A stretch of 64,000 nucleotides of DNA from Clostridia bacterium (GTDB taxonomy: Bacteria; Bacillota; Clostridia; Peptostreptococcales; Anaerovoracaceae), in the NCBI GenBank assembly GCA_910575405.1, contig CAJTER010000006.1, forward strand, positions 62,001 through 126,000, read 5' to 3'. Numbering within the stretch: position 1 is the stretch's first letter; every line of letters starts with the position of its first letter. Positions 16,054-24,062 of the stretch are shown here, piece after piece. A model generated the notes under the pieces. The model made no database searches, was not told where the DNA came from, and worked only from the letters and a program-made list of their open reading frames with translations. A program made the translations under genes and the position numbers.

Positions 16054-16521
16054 TCAATTGAGCTTTTTATTCATCCTAGCCACTATGCAGCGTCCCACAG
16101 AATATTCCACCACCCATATGGCAATAAAGATAACGGCAAAAATAGCGGCATAGCTCAGCAGGCCCTTAAGGCTATGCTCCATCCAGTAGAGGACATACGC
16201 TATAGGCAGCATTACGGCAGCTGTTATCAGAAAATAGATTCCCGTCTGCTTTGTAAGGCTCCACCGATCCATGTTCCAGACCACCGATCCTGCCCCAAAG
16301 GCTGCCCCCAACAGGCCGCACAAAACCGTCTGAAGAATGACGGCATTGATCTCAGTTCCCATATTCTCTATCAGCTCAGGCGTGCAGGGCGCATAATATC
16401 CATTTCCCCAGACAAGAGATATGATGATGGACAGGATTGTTCCAATTGTAATTCCCAGCGGGATTCCCAGCAGCCCCCGCAGTACTGCGCTTAACGCGGT
16501 TTTGTTTGTTTTGTTTGTCAT
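16054..16521 (-). CDS. DUF3021 family membrane protein
   Basis: A 155-residue protein with four predicted membrane helices (about residues 10-35, 65-85, 95-115 and 125-145) in the DUF3021 pattern. Such proteins are regularly encoded beside a small LytTR DNA-binding protein, as here, and are thought to restrain it at the membrane; the mechanism is not established for this pair. ATG 16521 is placed by GAGGTGA five bases upstream; a GTG at 16530 lies within that ribosome site. It immediately follows the LytTR gene. Confidence 0.8.
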   Translation of the reverse strand: MTNKTNKTALSAVLRGLLGIPLGITIGTILSIIISLVWGNGYYAPCTPELIENMGTEINAVILQTVLCGLLGAAFGAGSVVWNMDRWSLTKQTGIYFLITAAVMLPIAYVLYWMEHSLKGLLSYAAIFAVIFIAIWVVEYSVGRCIVARMNKKLN

Positions 16522-16531
16522 TTTTCTCACC

Positions 16532-16978
16532 TCAGATTCCTAATATCCGTTTGATTTTGCCGACATACCGCCTTGAAACATATGTGACCGTGCCGTCCAG
16601 GAATTTAACGCAGATGGTTCCAGTAATGCTCAGGTCAAAGTTCCGGATTTTTTTCAGATTCACGATCTCCGAATTGGAAATGCGGACAAACCGGCTCTTA
16701 TCAAGCCGCTCTTCCAGCTCATACAGCCTCAGGCGGAGCGCATATTCCCCCTTCTCCGTAACCGCATATACCTTTCCTGCGGCGGCATAGATGCGAATCA
16801 GATCTTCTGGCTCCAGCACCTCCAGCTTACCGTTCTTTGTTCCGGAAAGGATCTTCGGCGCATCCAAATCCTCGGACAGCTTTTTTACCAGGCTGCTGAT
16901 GTCCTCTGACATAGCATCGGTCACAATGACGATTTTGGGTTCCGTACACGATGGGTCAATTTTCACTTCAATCTGCAT
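16532..16978 (-). CDS. LytTR-domain DNA-binding protein
   Basis: A 148-residue protein with no receiver domain: a short N-terminal alpha/beta segment (MQIEVKIDPSCTEPKIVIVT) followed by a LytTR domain (about 60-145) with LIRIYAAAGKVYAVTEKGEY, the FVRISNSEIVNLKKI recognition segment and YVSRRYVGKIKRILG. LytTR domains bind paired direct repeats. AGGAGG lies seven bases upstream of the ATG. Together with the DUF3021 gene it forms a compact two-gene regulatory unit, commonly autoregulated. Confidence 0.88.
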   Translation of the reverse strand: MQIEVKIDPSCTEPKIVIVTDAMSEDISSLVKKLSEDLDAPKILSGTKNGKLEVLEPEDLIRIYAAAGKVYAVTEKGEYALRLRLYELEERLDKSRFVRISNSEIVNLKKIRNFDLSITGTICVKFLDGTVTYVSRRYVGKIKRILGI

Positions 16979-17084
16979 TTCGGCACCTCCTTTTTACAGC
17001 TTACATTATAGGAAAGTCCGCTGTCCATTTCAACGGATTTGCCATACCCGGCTGTTTTCAGCACACAGGTGGATCTATGACATA

Positions 17085-17110
17085 AGAAAAACGCCGGTTT
17101 ATCCGACGTT
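17085..17110 (-). terminator. Terminator of the MBL-fold hydrolase gene
   Basis: Minus strand AACGTCGG, loop, CCGGCGTT followed by TTT; the stop codon TAA lies in the hairpin. Confidence 0.7.
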
Positions 17111-17980
17111 CTTCCACTTCAGCATATTATCCTCAAAATAAGCGGCCACCAGCCCCTGATCCTCCATGTAGCTGAGGTAGCACCGCAGCGTGGATCCGCT
17201 GAGGGCATACTGTGGCATGTCCCCTCTGATACCGTAGCGGTCAAAAATCCGTTTCAAAAGCGCATCAAAATGGATTCCCTCCCGGCAGTCCTCTAAGATT
17301 CCGCAGATGTTTTTTTCGATATTCTTTTGGTTTCCCTCTGCCAGGGGCCGGATATCCGCTGTAATGTCCCCGTGGGAAGGAAGGAACAGCCCGCCTTCCA
17401 GGGTCTTTAAAAGCTCCAGCGTTTCCAGATACCCGGCTACGTCTACCAGATAGCCGAACTGATATTTTTCCAGGGACTTTTGATTGAGCACGCTGTCTCC
17501 CAGAAACCAGACGTTGTCCGAGGTCTTTATCCCAATCATGCCGAAGGAATGACCGGGAAGCCGTATATACTCCAGACCCTGGGGCAGCTGGAAATCCTCG
17601 ATGTCCCGAAAGCCGACTGGCCCCGGATGGCGGAATATGTTTCTCAGCATCTGATTGGGGAAGCCTCCGTACATATAGGAAACTTCCAGATGCTTATAAT
17701 TAGCAAAGGCGTTGTCAATATTGGTGGCATAAGCCGGGCAGCCGTAAGTCTTCATCAGGTATTCGTTTCCCCCCAGATGGTCGATATGGGTGTGGGTATT
17801 GAGGATAAAGCTCAGCTCCCAGCCCTGCTCTTTGAGAAGCGCCTCCAGCTGTTCCCCATCCCTTCTGCTGCGCCCCGTATCGATGAGGCATACCTCCTTA
17901 TCCGTCAGCTTGTATATTCCGATAATGGTAGAATGATCGATATAGTAGGTTCGTTCTCCGGCTTTTGTTAATTCAAACAT
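17099..17980 (-). CDS. MBL-fold metallo-hydrolase
   Basis: A 293-residue metallo-beta-lactamase fold enzyme. The zinc motif NTHTHIDHLGG (HxHxDH) lies near residue 60, with further ligands in LPGHSFGM and LPSHGD. The C-terminal 80 residues form an alpha-helical region (ILEDCREGIHFD...YALSGSTLRCYLSYMEDQGLV) resembling the small winged-helix cap of the lactamase-B/LACTB2-type hydrolases. Substrate unknown; relatives include thioesterases, glyoxalase II and RNases. AAGGAG precedes the ATG. It has its own near-consensus promoter and an unusual structured leader. Confidence 0.82.
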   Translation of the reverse strand: MFELTKAGERTYYIDHSTIIGIYKLTDKEVCLIDTGRSRRDGEQLEALLKEQGWELSFILNTHTHIDHLGGNEYLMKTYGCPAYATNIDNAFANYKHLEVSYMYGGFPNQMLRNIFRHPGPVGFRDIEDFQLPQGLEYIRLPGHSFGMIGIKTSDNVWFLGDSVLNQKSLEKYQFGYLVDVAGYLETLELLKTLEGGLFLPSHGDITADIRPLAEGNQKNIEKNICGILEDCREGIHFDALLKRIFDRYGIRGDMPQYALSGSTLRCYLSYMEDQGLVAAYFEDNMLKWKNVG

Positions 17981-18014
17981 GGGTAAATGTTATCTCCTTG
18001 CAGTTTTAAAATCC

Positions 18015-18080
18015 ACTGTACTGGCCGCTTGGGAATTGGGGTGAATGGCACTGCCTATTTTGCCAGGTGGCTAGTACAGT
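18015..18080 (-). promoter_or_regulatory. Structured 5' leader or operator pair of the MBL-fold gene
   Basis: ACTGTACTGGCC (18015-18026) and GGCTAGTACAGT (18069-18080) form an 11-of-12 inverted repeat, with a nested TGGCA/TGCCA hairpin (18046-18065). The right arm begins at the predicted transcription start and extends into the perfect palindrome AGTACAGTACT (18073-18083), which could be a repressor site. The leader RNA would therefore open with a closed 66-nt structure. It matches no riboswitch class I recognise. A MITE-like insertion with terminal repeats is an alternative. Confidence 0.45.
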
Positions 18081-18085
18081 ACTCT

Positions 18086-18114
18086 ATTATATACCCTGTT
18101 TTTCTTTTTCTCAA
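18086..18114 (-). promoter_or_regulatory. Promoter of the MBL-fold gene
   Basis: Minus strand TTGAGA (18109-18114), 17-base spacer, TATAAT (18086-18091). Confidence 0.7.
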
Positions 18115-18165
18115 GTATCCTTTTCAGGCGCAAAACCTTCGTTCTTCCCCAGGAGCCCTGCCATG

Positions 18166-20268
18166 CTATAGCCCCAGAAGGCTCTGGGCTTTTTTCCTGG
18201 AAAAGCGGTATATGCCATACTGATAGGCCATGACTGCCAACAGAATCACAAAAAAGATGCCAATAGTTTTTATCTCTCCGGCCGATAAAACGCCGTCGTT
18301 TGTTTTCAGCATCAGACACCCGAAAGCCGTCATGCCAAACCCGCCCAAAAGAGTAGGAAGCAGGAAGACTTTTTTCAGCTGCTTTGCCAAAAGCTTTCTC
18401 TGGTAAGCCGCGTCTGCCCCCAGCTTTTCCAGATCCGAGAACACCTGGCTGCTGCCCAGGGCGATGCTCTGGCTCCTGGAGTAGGAAATGACGCCTGCCG
18501 CCGCCAGGCAGATGATGGAAACATAGACGAACAGCAGCAGATAAACCGCATAGCGTTTCATGCCACCCGCCTCCTTCAGCGGCAGGAAGAGCGGCTCATA
18601 CTGCCAGTCTGCTTCCTTTACCGAATTAGCCGGATCGTAGCGCACCTTGCCTGCATAGTCGTATTCGTTTCCCTGAAGCTTGTGCTGCCAGGCATCGTAG
18701 CCATTGCAGACCTTCATATCAGCGGAGCATCCCTGTCCAAAGCGCAGGTAAAGCTCCTCTGCAAAGGCAAGGGAATCGCCGCCCTTACTGTTAAACAGCA
18801 CCTGCGTTTCCCGTGGGAATGCTTCCGTGCCTTCTTTGATCTTCTGAAAATCAGCGTCACTTACTACCAGCCTTGCCTGATGGTCAAAACCCCAGCCCTG
18901 CACTAATGACTGATAGGTCACCGTTTTCCCATAGGCGAGGGGCATAAATTTCTCCCATTTGTCCAGATAAAGAGAATCAATATCATCAAAACGGAAAAAG
19001 AGATCTTCCTGCGCTCCCGGGCTCTGAATGAGATAATAGGTTCCGGGCTGCGGCTCTGCCTTCTGTCCGGTCAGCTTTTCATAATCCCCTGCGCTGAAAA
19101 TCTCGTACAGGGCGTGTTGCTTTTCATATACCTCCTTCAGGTTACCCTTTTCATCCACATCATCTCGGTTCACACCGCTTCCCACCACCTGAAGAACCTG
19201 CGCTTTTCGGTACTGCTGTAGTTCCACGCCATACGTCTGGGCCAGGTTTGCTATCTCCTTTTGGGAAGGAACAGCAGCATCCCCTGTATAAAACATGCTG
19301 TACATGGATTCATAGCGGGCAAGGGAAGAACTATTTTCCTGGCCGTTGATGGGCACATAAAAGGCCGCAAAGATTCCTCCCGCAAGGAGCAGCGTCACCA
19401 CCAGCATATTGCGGACAAAGGAGCTTCCCTGAAACTTGAGCATGCCGTAGGAAATCAGATTGTTGTAATACTTCTGGGGCCGCCTTCCCTTTCGGTGACA
19501 GGAAATAGAATAGACCATAATGCGGTAAAGGCCGGCAAGCGCGGTCAGGTAAAAGAGGTTGGTCCAGGCTCCCATGTAATGGCCCGTCATCTTCGCCACA
19601 GCCGCAGGCATGACAAATGCCAAAAGCAAACCGCCCGCAAAGAGCAGTATACCGCCTATGAGATAAGGCGGGCTTACCATTTTTTTCAGCGGCTCCTGCT
19701 TTCTCTGCTCGTTGAGTATGTCCATGATATTCGACCTTTTCATAAAGTGGGCCGAAAGAATCAAAAGCATGGCCAGTATGAACAGTCCGTACAAAAGGCT
19801 GGCTCCAAAGCCGATTCCTGTAAAAGCAAAGGAATATTCGGATAGCCCCTTTACAAGGTGCTCAAAGAGAATGCCCAGACACAGGGAAACCAGGCATCCG
19901 GCTACAAGGCCTGCCCCGATCATGGCAGCTGTATACCCGGAAATTTCCCGTAAAAGCAATGCCTTTACCTTTCCTTTTTCCGTGCCCAGCGCTAAAAATA
20001 CGCCGATCTCCCGGCTTTTGTACCGTAGGAACAGGCTTGCTGCGTAAACGGTAAAAATCACGCAGCCCGCCGCTGCCAGGACAAAGATCATGTACACCTG
20101 CTTCCTGGAATCCCCGCCCTCAGGAAGGGTCTGCTGAATGAGCGGGCTTTCCAGCATCATGATATAAGAGGTAATCAAAAGCACCGCAAAGCTGATGCAA
20201 AAGCAAAACTGCCGGTAAGCTGATTTATTTTTGTCCTTTGACCTCTTCCACACCTGCTTCAGGCTCAT
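18166..20268 (-). CDS. ABC transporter permease, BceB/FtsX type
   Basis: A 700-residue permease with the layout of bacitracin/lantibiotic-resistance permeases: ten predicted membrane helices, one large extracellular domain between helices 7 and 8 (about residues 310-585), and FtsX-like helix groups on each side. In BceAB-type systems this domain senses or removes antimicrobial peptides from lipid II intermediates. The ATG overlaps the stop of the upstream ATPase gene by four bases. The divergent LytTR/GHKL two-component genes probably regulate it, although classical Bce modules use OmpR/IM-HK pairs. Confidence 0.87.
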   Translation of the reverse strand: MSLKQVWKRSKDKNKSAYRQFCFCISFAVLLITSYIMMLESPLIQQTLPEGGDSRKQVYMIFVLAAAGCVIFTVYAASLFLRYKSREIGVFLALGTEKGKVKALLLREISGYTAAMIGAGLVAGCLVSLCLGILFEHLVKGLSEYSFAFTGIGFGASLLYGLFILAMLLILSAHFMKRSNIMDILNEQRKQEPLKKMVSPPYLIGGILLFAGGLLLAFVMPAAVAKMTGHYMGAWTNLFYLTALAGLYRIMVYSISCHRKGRRPQKYYNNLISYGMLKFQGSSFVRNMLVVTLLLAGGIFAAFYVPINGQENSSSLARYESMYSMFYTGDAAVPSQKEIANLAQTYGVELQQYRKAQVLQVVGSGVNRDDVDEKGNLKEVYEKQHALYEIFSAGDYEKLTGQKAEPQPGTYYLIQSPGAQEDLFFRFDDIDSLYLDKWEKFMPLAYGKTVTYQSLVQGWGFDHQARLVVSDADFQKIKEGTEAFPRETQVLFNSKGGDSLAFAEELYLRFGQGCSADMKVCNGYDAWQHKLQGNEYDYAGKVRYDPANSVKEADWQYEPLFLPLKEAGGMKRYAVYLLLFVYVSIICLAAAGVISYSRSQSIALGSSQVFSDLEKLGADAAYQRKLLAKQLKKVFLLPTLLGGFGMTAFGCLMLKTNDGVLSAGEIKTIGIFFVILLAVMAYQYGIYRFSRKKAQSLLGL

Positions 20269-21014
20269 TTTTCCTCACCACCATTCATAGCTGCCAGAAC
20301 CTCCAGCAGCTGGCCCAGGAATTCCCGCCGCTCCCCGGTCCTGCGCAGTTCCTGAAACACCTTTCCGTCCTTCATAACCAGCACCCGGTCGCAGTAGCTG
20401 GCGGAAAAGGTATCGTGGGTTACCATAAAGGTGGTTGCCTTCAGCGTTTTGCTGGCGCTGACAAAGGCCCCGATAACCGCTTCGCTGGATTTGCTGTCCA
20501 GATTTCCTGTAGGCTCATCCGCCAAAATGAGAAAAGGATCGTTCATCAGAGCTCTGGCAACTGCGGTTCTCTGCTTTTGGCCTCCCGATATTTCCGCTGG
20601 GTATTTATCCGAAATCGCATCAATGCCAAATAGCGCAAGGAGGCTCTGGGCCTTTTTTTCCATCTCCTCATAAGGTGCTTCTTTAATGACCTTTGGTATG
20701 CATACATTTTCAAAAACCGTCAGGCCGTCCAGCAGCATAAAGTCCTGGAACACAAAGCCCAGCCTTTCATTTCGTACCCGCGCCAACTGCTTTTCTGAAA
20801 GCCTTGAAATATCCCTGTCCTTTAAGAGAATCTCCCCCTCATCTTTTGGAATAAAGCAGGAAATGCAGTTGAGCAGCGTCGTCTTTCCGCTGCCCGATGG
20901 CCCCATAACGGCCACGAACTCTCCTTCCTTTACTTCAAAGCTGACATCCTTTAAGACTTCATAAACTGTGTTTCCTGTTTTGTAGCTTTTAAATAAGTGA
21001 TTTACCTTCAGCAT
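20265..21014 (-). CDS. ABC transporter ATP-binding protein (BceA-like)
   Basis: A 249-residue ATPase with Walker A GPSGSGKTT (about residue 40), Q-loop VFQDFML, signature ISGGQKQR, Walker B LILADEPTGNLDS and switch His in MVTHD. This is the MacB/BceA subgroup that works with FtsX-type permeases. The start codon is the first ATG of the conserved MLKVNHLFKSYKTG; the ribosome site is weak. It is coupled to the permease gene by a four-base overlap and divergent from the response regulator. Confidence 0.92.
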   Translation of the reverse strand: MLKVNHLFKSYKTGNTVYEVLKDVSFEVKEGEFVAVMGPSGSGKTTLLNCISCFIPKDEGEILLKDRDISRLSEKQLARVRNERLGFVFQDFMLLDGLTVFENVCIPKVIKEAPYEEMEKKAQSLLALFGIDAISDKYPAEISGGQKQRTAVARALMNDPFLILADEPTGNLDSKSSEAVIGAFVSASKTLKATTFMVTHDTFSASYCDRVLVMKDGKVFQELRRTGERREFLGQLLEVLAAMNGGEEK

Positions 21015-21195
21015 GTTTCACTTCTGACCTTCCTTTCTTTTTTGTTTTCCACACAATATTTTATAAAAGCGCCTTTTCTTTTCCCACAGGCCATTATGAC
21101 AAGTTCTGCGCCTTTTTTGACAAATTTTGTTTCCCGGATGAAAAGATTTTTTGTCTGTAGTATAATGGAGAAGCATGGAAAGGGGGCCTAAATTT

Positions 21196-21912
21196 ATGCT
21201 GCAGGTTTTCATTTGTGATGATGAAAAAACTTTTTGTTCGGATTTAAGACAAATTGTACAGGTAGAGCTGGAGCTTCATGGTATTAAGTTTTGTATTATG
21301 GAATTTTTTTCAGGCAATGCCCTTCTCAGCCATTTCCGGGAGGCCCAAAGGCAGGGTGATTCCCATATATTCTTTTTGGATATTGAAATGGAAGGTACCT
21401 GCGATGGTATGGACACTGCACATCAGCTTCGCAGCGCGGATGAATCGGCGGTTATCATCTTTGTAACTGCTCACGCGGATTTTGTCTTTCAGGGATATGA
21501 TGTACGGGCGCTTCACTACATTCTCAAGCCCTGTGAGCGGGAGCAGATTGCCCGGGTTCTTGCGGCAGGTCTTGCGCTTTTAGATGCCAAAAAGGACGCC
21601 TGCTTTTGTATCCGCAGAAAACAAGGGGAGCTCCTTCTTCCTTATGAAAGCATCCTCTACTTCAAAAGCCAGGGGCACCAGGTTTACGCTGTTACAGCAG
21701 ATGCCTCTTATTCCTTTTATGGAAAGCTTTCCGAGCTGGAAACGTTCCTGCCCTCCTGCTTTGTCCGCAGCCACAATCGTTACCTAATCAATCTGAGACA
21801 TTTAAGCGCGTTGGATGGAAATCAGGTTTTGATCCGCAGGCAGGCTCTTCCTGTAAGCCGTTCCTGCAAGCAGGGGCTTTCGATTGCTTACGCGCGCTAT
21901 ATACTGACCTAG
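21196..21912 (+). CDS. LytTR response regulator (AgrA/VirR type)
   Basis: A 238-residue regulator. The receiver domain has D8-D9 in FICDDEK, the phosphoacceptor in FFLDIEM and the conserved Lys in YILKPCE; residues 140-238 are a LytTR domain (SILYFKSQGHQVYAV, CFVRSHNRYLINLRHL). ATG 21196 is placed by GGGGG upstream; the open frame extends to 21175 but without a ribosome site. It is followed after 11 bases by its histidine kinase and is divergent from the ABC transporter, its likely target. Confidence 0.92.
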   Translation: MLQVFICDDEKTFCSDLRQIVQVELELHGIKFCIMEFFSGNALLSHFREAQRQGDSHIFFLDIEMEGTCDGMDTAHQLRSADESAVIIFVTAHADFVFQGYDVRALHYILKPCEREQIARVLAAGLALLDAKKDACFCIRRKQGELLLPYESILYFKSQGHQVYAVTADASYSFYGKLSELETFLPSCFVRSHNRYLINLRHLSALDGNQVLIRRQALPVSRSCKQGLSIAYARYILT

Positions 21913-21923
21913 GAGGGAATATT

Positions 21924-23240
21924 ATGCCGGCTTTCTCTGAGCTGATCGTAAACGTGCTGATCGGCCTTTTTTATACTTGGTTTATCTACCGTATTGCAGA
22001 AAGAATTCTCAATCTGCGGCCACAGAACTGGATTCGCTTTTTGTTTTTTATTGGGCTTTTTTTCGCATCAGGCCCTGTGCTTTTTCCAGAAGAGCTCACC
22101 GGTTCCCTGATCCTTTTGCTGGGTTTCTTTCTTTTGCTGCTCCTGGTTGACACCAGCTCCTTTTTAAAAAAGCTCTCCTTTGTCCTGATCTTCTATCCAG
22201 TGTGGGCTGCCCTGAGCTATCTGACCGAGAACCTGGGCTTTGTTATCTGGCTCTACGGATTTCACGAAGCCATGTCTCCCGCTGCAGAGCTGGCGCTCCA
22301 TTCTGTCTCTACAGCCCTGCGCATCCCATTTGGAGCAGCTATCTGGTATTTGATAAAAAAACAGATCCACATATCCTCTTTCCAATTTTCCAAGAAGCTG
22401 TGGTGCATCATCGATCTCATCTGCCTGGCGTCTTTTCTGGGCATTATCTTTCTGATTTATTTTGCCGATACAGACCATTCCTACCTGACATGGCCGCCCT
22501 GCATTGCCTGCATCCTGACCAATATGGGCGTTCTTTTCGTCTGCTCCTCCTTTTCCCAGAGCCTTCGCACAGAGCTGGAGCTAGATATGCTCCGTATTCA
22601 GGAAGGATATTATGAAAAGATGGCCGCAGAACATGAAAAAGTGCGAAAGCTGCGTCACGATATGAGAAATCATCTAGGTGTGCTGCAGATTTTCTTGAGG
22701 GACGGGGAACCCGCTCAGGCGCGTGAATATCTCTCCCAGCTGTCGGATGAATTTCAGACGGAGCTTCGCAGATTTTGTGAGCATCCGGCAATTAATGCTG
22801 TCTTAAACGCCAAATATCAGCTGGCGGAAAGCTGCAATATCACCTGCCGCTTTTACCCGCAGCTGCCCCGGGATATAGGCATGGATCCGGTCAGTCTCTG
22901 CCTTCTTATAGCCAACACCCTGGACAATGCCATCGAAGCTTGCCGCAAAATACCTGAAGGAGCTTCCCTTTCCCGCCATATCCTGCTCAAGGCCCGCTGC
23001 GAAAACGGCTTTTTCAGCTATTATATTGAAAATACAAAGGTAAATCCGGTGCATGAAAAGCAGGGAGTGTTTCTGACGGACAAGAAGAATGCCGCCCTCC
23101 ACGGCTTTGGACTGAAAACTGTGAATGATATTGTCCGGCAGCAAGGCGGCAGCATTGAGATTTCCTATACGGAGGACGCCTTTTCTGTTACAGCGCTGAT
23201 TCCGCTGAATAGTTCGTATCCTATCTCGCACGGGATTTGA
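21924..23240 (+). CDS. GHKL sensor histidine kinase (AgrC-like)
   Basis: A 438-residue kinase with about six membrane helices in the first 205 residues and a cytoplasmic kinase region. The H-box KLRHDMRNHLG lies near residue 243, the N-box NTLDNAIEAC and the G-box HGFGLKTVNDIVRQQGG follow. This is the HPK10/AgrC class, usually sensing peptides. AGGAGGG precedes the ATG. The end of the gene runs directly into a remnant region. Confidence 0.9.
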   Translation: MPAFSELIVNVLIGLFYTWFIYRIAERILNLRPQNWIRFLFFIGLFFASGPVLFPEELTGSLILLLGFFLLLLLVDTSSFLKKLSFVLIFYPVWAALSYLTENLGFVIWLYGFHEAMSPAAELALHSVSTALRIPFGAAIWYLIKKQIHISSFQFSKKLWCIIDLICLASFLGIIFLIYFADTDHSYLTWPPCIACILTNMGVLFVCSSFSQSLRTELELDMLRIQEGYYEKMAAEHEKVRKLRHDMRNHLGVLQIFLRDGEPAQAREYLSQLSDEFQTELRRFCEHPAINAVLNAKYQLAESCNITCRFYPQLPRDIGMDPVSLCLLIANTLDNAIEACRKIPEGASLSRHILLKARCENGFFSYYIENTKVNPVHEKQGVFLTDKKNAALHGFGLKTVNDIVRQQGGSIEISYTEDAFSVTALIPLNSSYPISHGI

Positions 23241-23356
23241 ACTAGCACCTTATAGTCTAGGTACTGTATGCTCTCTGCCCCACATCAGATCTTTCGGAGT
23301 ATTAATCTTATCTAAGACTCTGCATATGGTTTTAATTTCCTTTCTACAAAAGGCTA

Positions 23357-23590
23357 TTATCGGTTAATAATCACTGCAAGCATCAGTCCGCACCCAAGAA
23401 GCGATGCAAAAGTCCCGCATACATATATTGTAAAATAAGTTTCTGCGTAAGGGTACATATCTTTACTGCTGCCCAGCAAGTATAGTATTTTTTCCCGGTT
23501 CAATAAAAGCAGGGGAGTTACTGCCGCCGATATAACTAAAATCATAAAAAAGGCATTTCCAACGCACCCGCCTGTTCCCCGCTTCCTGCA
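23357..23590 (-). pseudogene. MATE-family efflux transporter fragment
   Basis: About 75 codons resemble an internal segment of MATE multidrug transporters: GNAFFMILVISAAVTPLLL, REKILYLLGSSKDMYPYAETYF, IYVCGTFASLLGCGLM. MATE proteins are about 450 residues; both ends are missing and no start or ribosome site is present. It lies in the gap between the GHKL kinase and the NTF2-like gene, together with about 110 bases (23241-23350) in which nothing can be assigned. Confidence 0.6.
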
Positions 23591-23608
23591 TCAATCTATT
23601 TATGATGG

Positions 23609-23992
23609 TTATTTCTGAATGGTATCGGAATTCTGATTATATGCCTTTGCAACACATTTCCATTCGCCATCCATCTTCAACAGAAGCAACACATCCGTGA
23701 AGTCAATACGGTTGCCCCAGCCTTCTTCCAGCACACGTACAACAGCCAGGGATTCCTCAACCATCAGGACATCCACACGGGCCTTGAAATTATCACCGCC
23801 AGGCACAGTATCCACATTGTGATAGAACTGCTCAATAGAGCCATGCTCCAGCTTACCGTCCAGATAGCCGAATAAAACAGCCTCATCCGTGAACAGTTCC
23901 TTTGCATATGCGCTGTTTCCCTCGGCAACGCTCTTGACAAACTTCATTGCAGCAGCTTCCACTGCCTGATATTCCTTTAATTCTGCTCTCAT
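23609..23992 (-). CDS. NTF2-like/SnoaL-type small protein (putative lumazine-binding family)
   Basis: A 127-residue protein with the NTF2-like cone fold: an N-terminal helix pair (EYQAVEAAAMKFVKSVAEGN), LFTDEAVLFGYLDGKL, and C-terminal strands RIDFTDVLLLLKMDGEWKCVAKAYN. Such proteins are small-molecule isomerases, hydrolases or binding proteins. ATG 23992 has AGGAGG eight bases upstream. It follows the Fe-S flavoenzyme gene by 70 bases on the same strand and may be its downstream partner. Confidence 0.75.
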   Translation of the reverse strand: MRAELKEYQAVEAAAMKFVKSVAEGNSAYAKELFTDEAVLFGYLDGKLEHGSIEQFYHNVDTVPGGDNFKARVDVLMVEESLAVVRVLEEGWGNRIDFTDVLLLLKMDGEWKCVAKAYNQNSDTIQK

Positions 23993-24062
23993 TGTGATGG
24001 CCTCCTTAATTAATTTTTTTGACATTATATAAAGCATTCTACCTTATACCAAAATAAATAGA

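Noticed and set aside
23215-23300. tRNA-like sequence on the minus strand (GTTCAAATCCCG T-loop-like motif with possible anticodon stem)
   Set aside because: The T stem has only three of five pairs, the anticodon loop would be eight bases, and the acceptor ends do not pair. At best a tRNA relic.
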